Part shown: piece after piece, positions 61,701 to 64,000 of the stretch
How the letters are laid out: each line of letters starts with the position of its first letter
How positions within the stretch are numbered: the stretch's first letter is position 1
Assembly (NCBI GenBank): GCA_010645155.1
Contig: CM021315.1
Location: forward strand, 9,228,819-9,292,818
Source of the DNA: Tigriopus japonicus
Lineage: Eukaryota; Arthropoda; Copepoda; Harpacticoida; Harpacticidae
Direction of reading: 5' to 3'
DNA: 64,000 bases
Notes under the pieces: generated by a model
What the model was told of the DNA's origin: nothing
Database searches by the model: none
Seen by the model: only the letters and a program-made list of their open reading frames with translations
Program-made: the position numbers and the translations under genes

Positions 61701-64000
61701 TTGGGATAGGGAGTTCCAAGAATGGAGCCTTGTGCTTACAGGTTGGTTCAGGAGAAGCCCCTTCAAGAGACATTTTGAAAATCTCGACAACGTCGAGCTC
61801 CGGAAACACTCGGTGAAGGTGATTTTAGGTTGGTTTCTATTCAAAGGCGTGGAAACGACGCCTCGTTTTTCAAGGTGGTCCTCATTTGTTGTGTTAAAGC
61901 GACGACGGATTGAAAGCTTCGCACAATGGCGAGCTGTGGAACGTGGCCTTCCATGCAATGGCACACTTTTTCCCCGAGCTCGTTGGCAGATGAAACATGG
62001 TCTCTGACGTCAGCGGCATATCTAGATTCGGCTTTATCTCCTTATCAGTTGAATTATACTCGACTTAGCGGAAACATGACTTGTTTGCCGAGACCCTTTT
62101 GAACCCATTCCTTAATTATTACTCCATGAGCGTTTAAAGCCTCGGAGTCAAACTGTCCACAAGGATTAAATTGGCTGCCTTTCCAGGAAGCCTCAAGTGT
62201 CTTTTGTCAAAATGTCGAGAAGGGACATGAGACAGCATGAATTTGGTAGCACAGTAATCTCCGGCCCAAAGACACACTGATCAAACACTTCATGTATCAA
62301 TATTGGCTAATGTGTGCGGTACCGAGACCCGAGACAAGCGAACAGTCCTCTTTCCGAACTTCAATCAAGAAGCCTCTCGGTCTCGAAAAGCAAGAACTAA
62401 CTTGAGGCTTAGCGATCGAAGACAATGCGCATATATATCATTATTTCCATTGGGTGGCTGCTGTCTTGTTGTTATTGTTGGTGGTAGGCTCGTCTTCCAC
62501 CGTCTGTCATTGGTTTCTCCTTGTCAAGACACAGCAAACCAAAACCAGAAGAAATAGAAACACGACGAGGCAAAACCATTTCATCTATCATCGCTTGTAG
62601 TTTCGTCGCCATATTCTCCGGAGAATCCGTGAGAACTGTTCGAATGGAATGGTTGATGCAAGATCCATTTCTGTATCTGTTTCCATCCAGCTGGCTGCAT
62701 TGTCCAGAAATGCGAGGGTTTTTGAGAAACAATGAAGAAGCGAGTAGTTGTTGAATGTGTTTGCATACATGATGATAATGATTGCTGGAATGGTAGTGGT
62801 AGTGGTTCTCAATTCACTTGAACAAACCAATTTATTTAGTTTGTGTGGGAGTGGCTGAATGGCCTTGAAGTGGATTAGATGTCATTTGTACAATTTCCCT
62901 AATTTTTCAACCACCTCCAAGTGTGTCGAAACGAATGGCATTTGGTCATTCACTTCAAACGCCTGACCCTGATTTCAATGTGTCTCGCAATCGAGGTGGT
63001 GGATATGTCTTCCTTGTGAAGCTTGTTATCCTGTTGTATCTTGACTGCTTATAAAAGGATCCCCTTGTTCACATGTGCTCAAAAGACTCGCTCGAAACAC
63101 TGGTTTTGGGCAGGCTTTGAAATCGCATAGAACTTTGCTTTTGAGCGCTGGCGAGGAATTGACTTTTTTTATGATCACACATGTGGGTTTCTTGGCCTCA
63201 GCAGACAAGCCGACTTCCAATTCTCCCAGCCGAGTCAAAAGGAAGATCATTTTTTATTACAGCCCATTCGAATCAAAAACTAATCTTCATAGCGACCTCC
63301 ATGCAGTCTCGAGATCCCGAAATGGGCAGTCCGCTTGGCGTAACTCATTCAGTCCTTGTCAAAAGGATGCATGATGGCGTTTATTTTCGTATCCGGTTAA
63401 ATTGAATTGAGATATTGGCATTTCCTCGAGGTCCAATGAGGCCTCGTTGTTCTCGACAGCTGTCTTCCACCACCTTTCTTTCTACCTACGTACGTACATT
63501 GTCCATGTATCCATACGCACGTTCGGCAAACGTCCGTCCGTACATACGGGCCCGAATGGGATTCCTGTACAATCTCGTAGACTGCTCCTCCTTCATAAAT
63601 GAGCTCGTGAGGAGATCGTGGTAGTGGTGGTGGTCGAAGAACTGAGGTAGTAGTTTTGATGGTGGTGGTAGTGAAGGTAGAGGCCGAACGAAGTACACTC
63701 GCCGCCAAAACGAGTCCAGCTATGAAATATCAGCAGTGAATCCCGTGTACGAATAGTGTGGTGTGTTTTGATGCTGGCCAAAGTTTGACTAAAATTAACT
63801 TGAGGGTGTTGCAAATAAAGTCTTGGAAGGGCTCAGGGAAACGCGAAGGGCCGTGTGGACTTGACAACAAAAAGCAAACTCCTTCCGACAACACCTTTTG
63901 ACGAGGCAGCAGCTGATTATGCGCACCCGCTGGTACGAAAAATTGGTGTGAAATGTATTCAGAGACGAAAAATCTTCAAAGAATCCACTCATAAGGAGCC
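58788..64000. other. Intronic DNA with a foldback element; next exon not identified
   Basis: I see no DH or PH sequence. Three stretches have splice-like borders in a compatible phase (60430-60476, 61710 or 61742 to 61818, 62519 onward), but their peptides are not RhoGEF-like. A foldback element occupies 60934-61503. Microsatellite-like GTG/GTA and TACGTACGTA sequences occur near 63480-63680. The DH-PH exons are expected beyond the window. Confidence 0.5.
60934..61503. mobile_element. Near-palindromic foldback transposon, about 570 bp
   Basis: The left end GGGGTATCCAGACTAGAGGT is matched by the right end ACCTCTAGTCTGGATACCCC in inverse orientation. The match continues inward for most of each arm: CAAGTGCGATTTT, then TTGATAAAAAATC, ACATGATTTGTTGT, and AGGTATGTTGGGCGACCCCT against the inverse of AGGGGTCGCACAACATACCT. 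Each arm is therefore about 190 bp or longer, with a unique centre. There is no coding capacity. An ACG on each side (CTACGA on the left, ACGTAG on the right) may be a 3-bp target duplication. Class unknown; a MITE-like DNA transposon is most likely. Confidence 0.8.

Noticed and set aside
1..64000. tRNA, rRNA, CRISPR arrays, bacterial operons or phage genes
   Set aside because: None seen. The window is animal nuclear DNA with spliceosomal introns, so prokaryotic features are not expected.

Overview
The window is animal nuclear DNA, most likely from an arthropod, possibly a small crustacean (inference). Genes are split by GT-AG introns, and coding exons stand out sharply from AT-richer non-coding DNA. 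The main gene is a RhoGEF with a C1 domain between its RGS-like domain and its expected DH-PH module. That order is known from insect RhoGEF2; the vertebrate PDZ-RhoGEF/LARG relatives lack the C1. I cannot name the species.

Layout. Positions 1-4900 hold no gene I can support. A CLC-family chloride channel/transporter of the CLC-6/7 type lies on the minus strand (about 8018 down to 4911) as one uninterrupted 3-kb coding block. From 12655 to at least 58787 the plus strand carries a very long RhoGEF2-like gene. Its N-terminal chain (12655-19584) encodes a disordered region, an RGS-like (Galpha12/13-binding) domain and a C1 domain. The chain can continue through four small exons (32845-33061, 43167-43248, 49828-49898, 58713-58787). 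Every junction keeps reading frame by phase arithmetic. The last exon resembles the stretch just before the DH domain of human PDZ-RhoGEF/LARG as I recall it. The DH and PH domains are not visible and should lie beyond base 64000.

The striking feature lies between 23.8 and 56.4 kb. At least six large exons, most with their own ATG and an in-frame upstream stop, encode long, unrelated, Ser/Pro/Arg-rich N-termini. Each ends at a good donor in the phase needed by the next shared exon. I infer an array of alternative promoters that makes RhoGEF isoforms without the RGS and C1 domains, each with its own disordered head joined to one catalytic end. The C1 domain of the long isoform has lost three of the four ligands of one zinc site and kept all four of the other.

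Mobile DNA is sparse. There is a 253-bp mariner-like MITE (57673-57925), a roughly 570-bp near-palindromic foldback element (60934-61503), and scattered microsatellites. I saw no tRNA, rRNA or CRISPR array.
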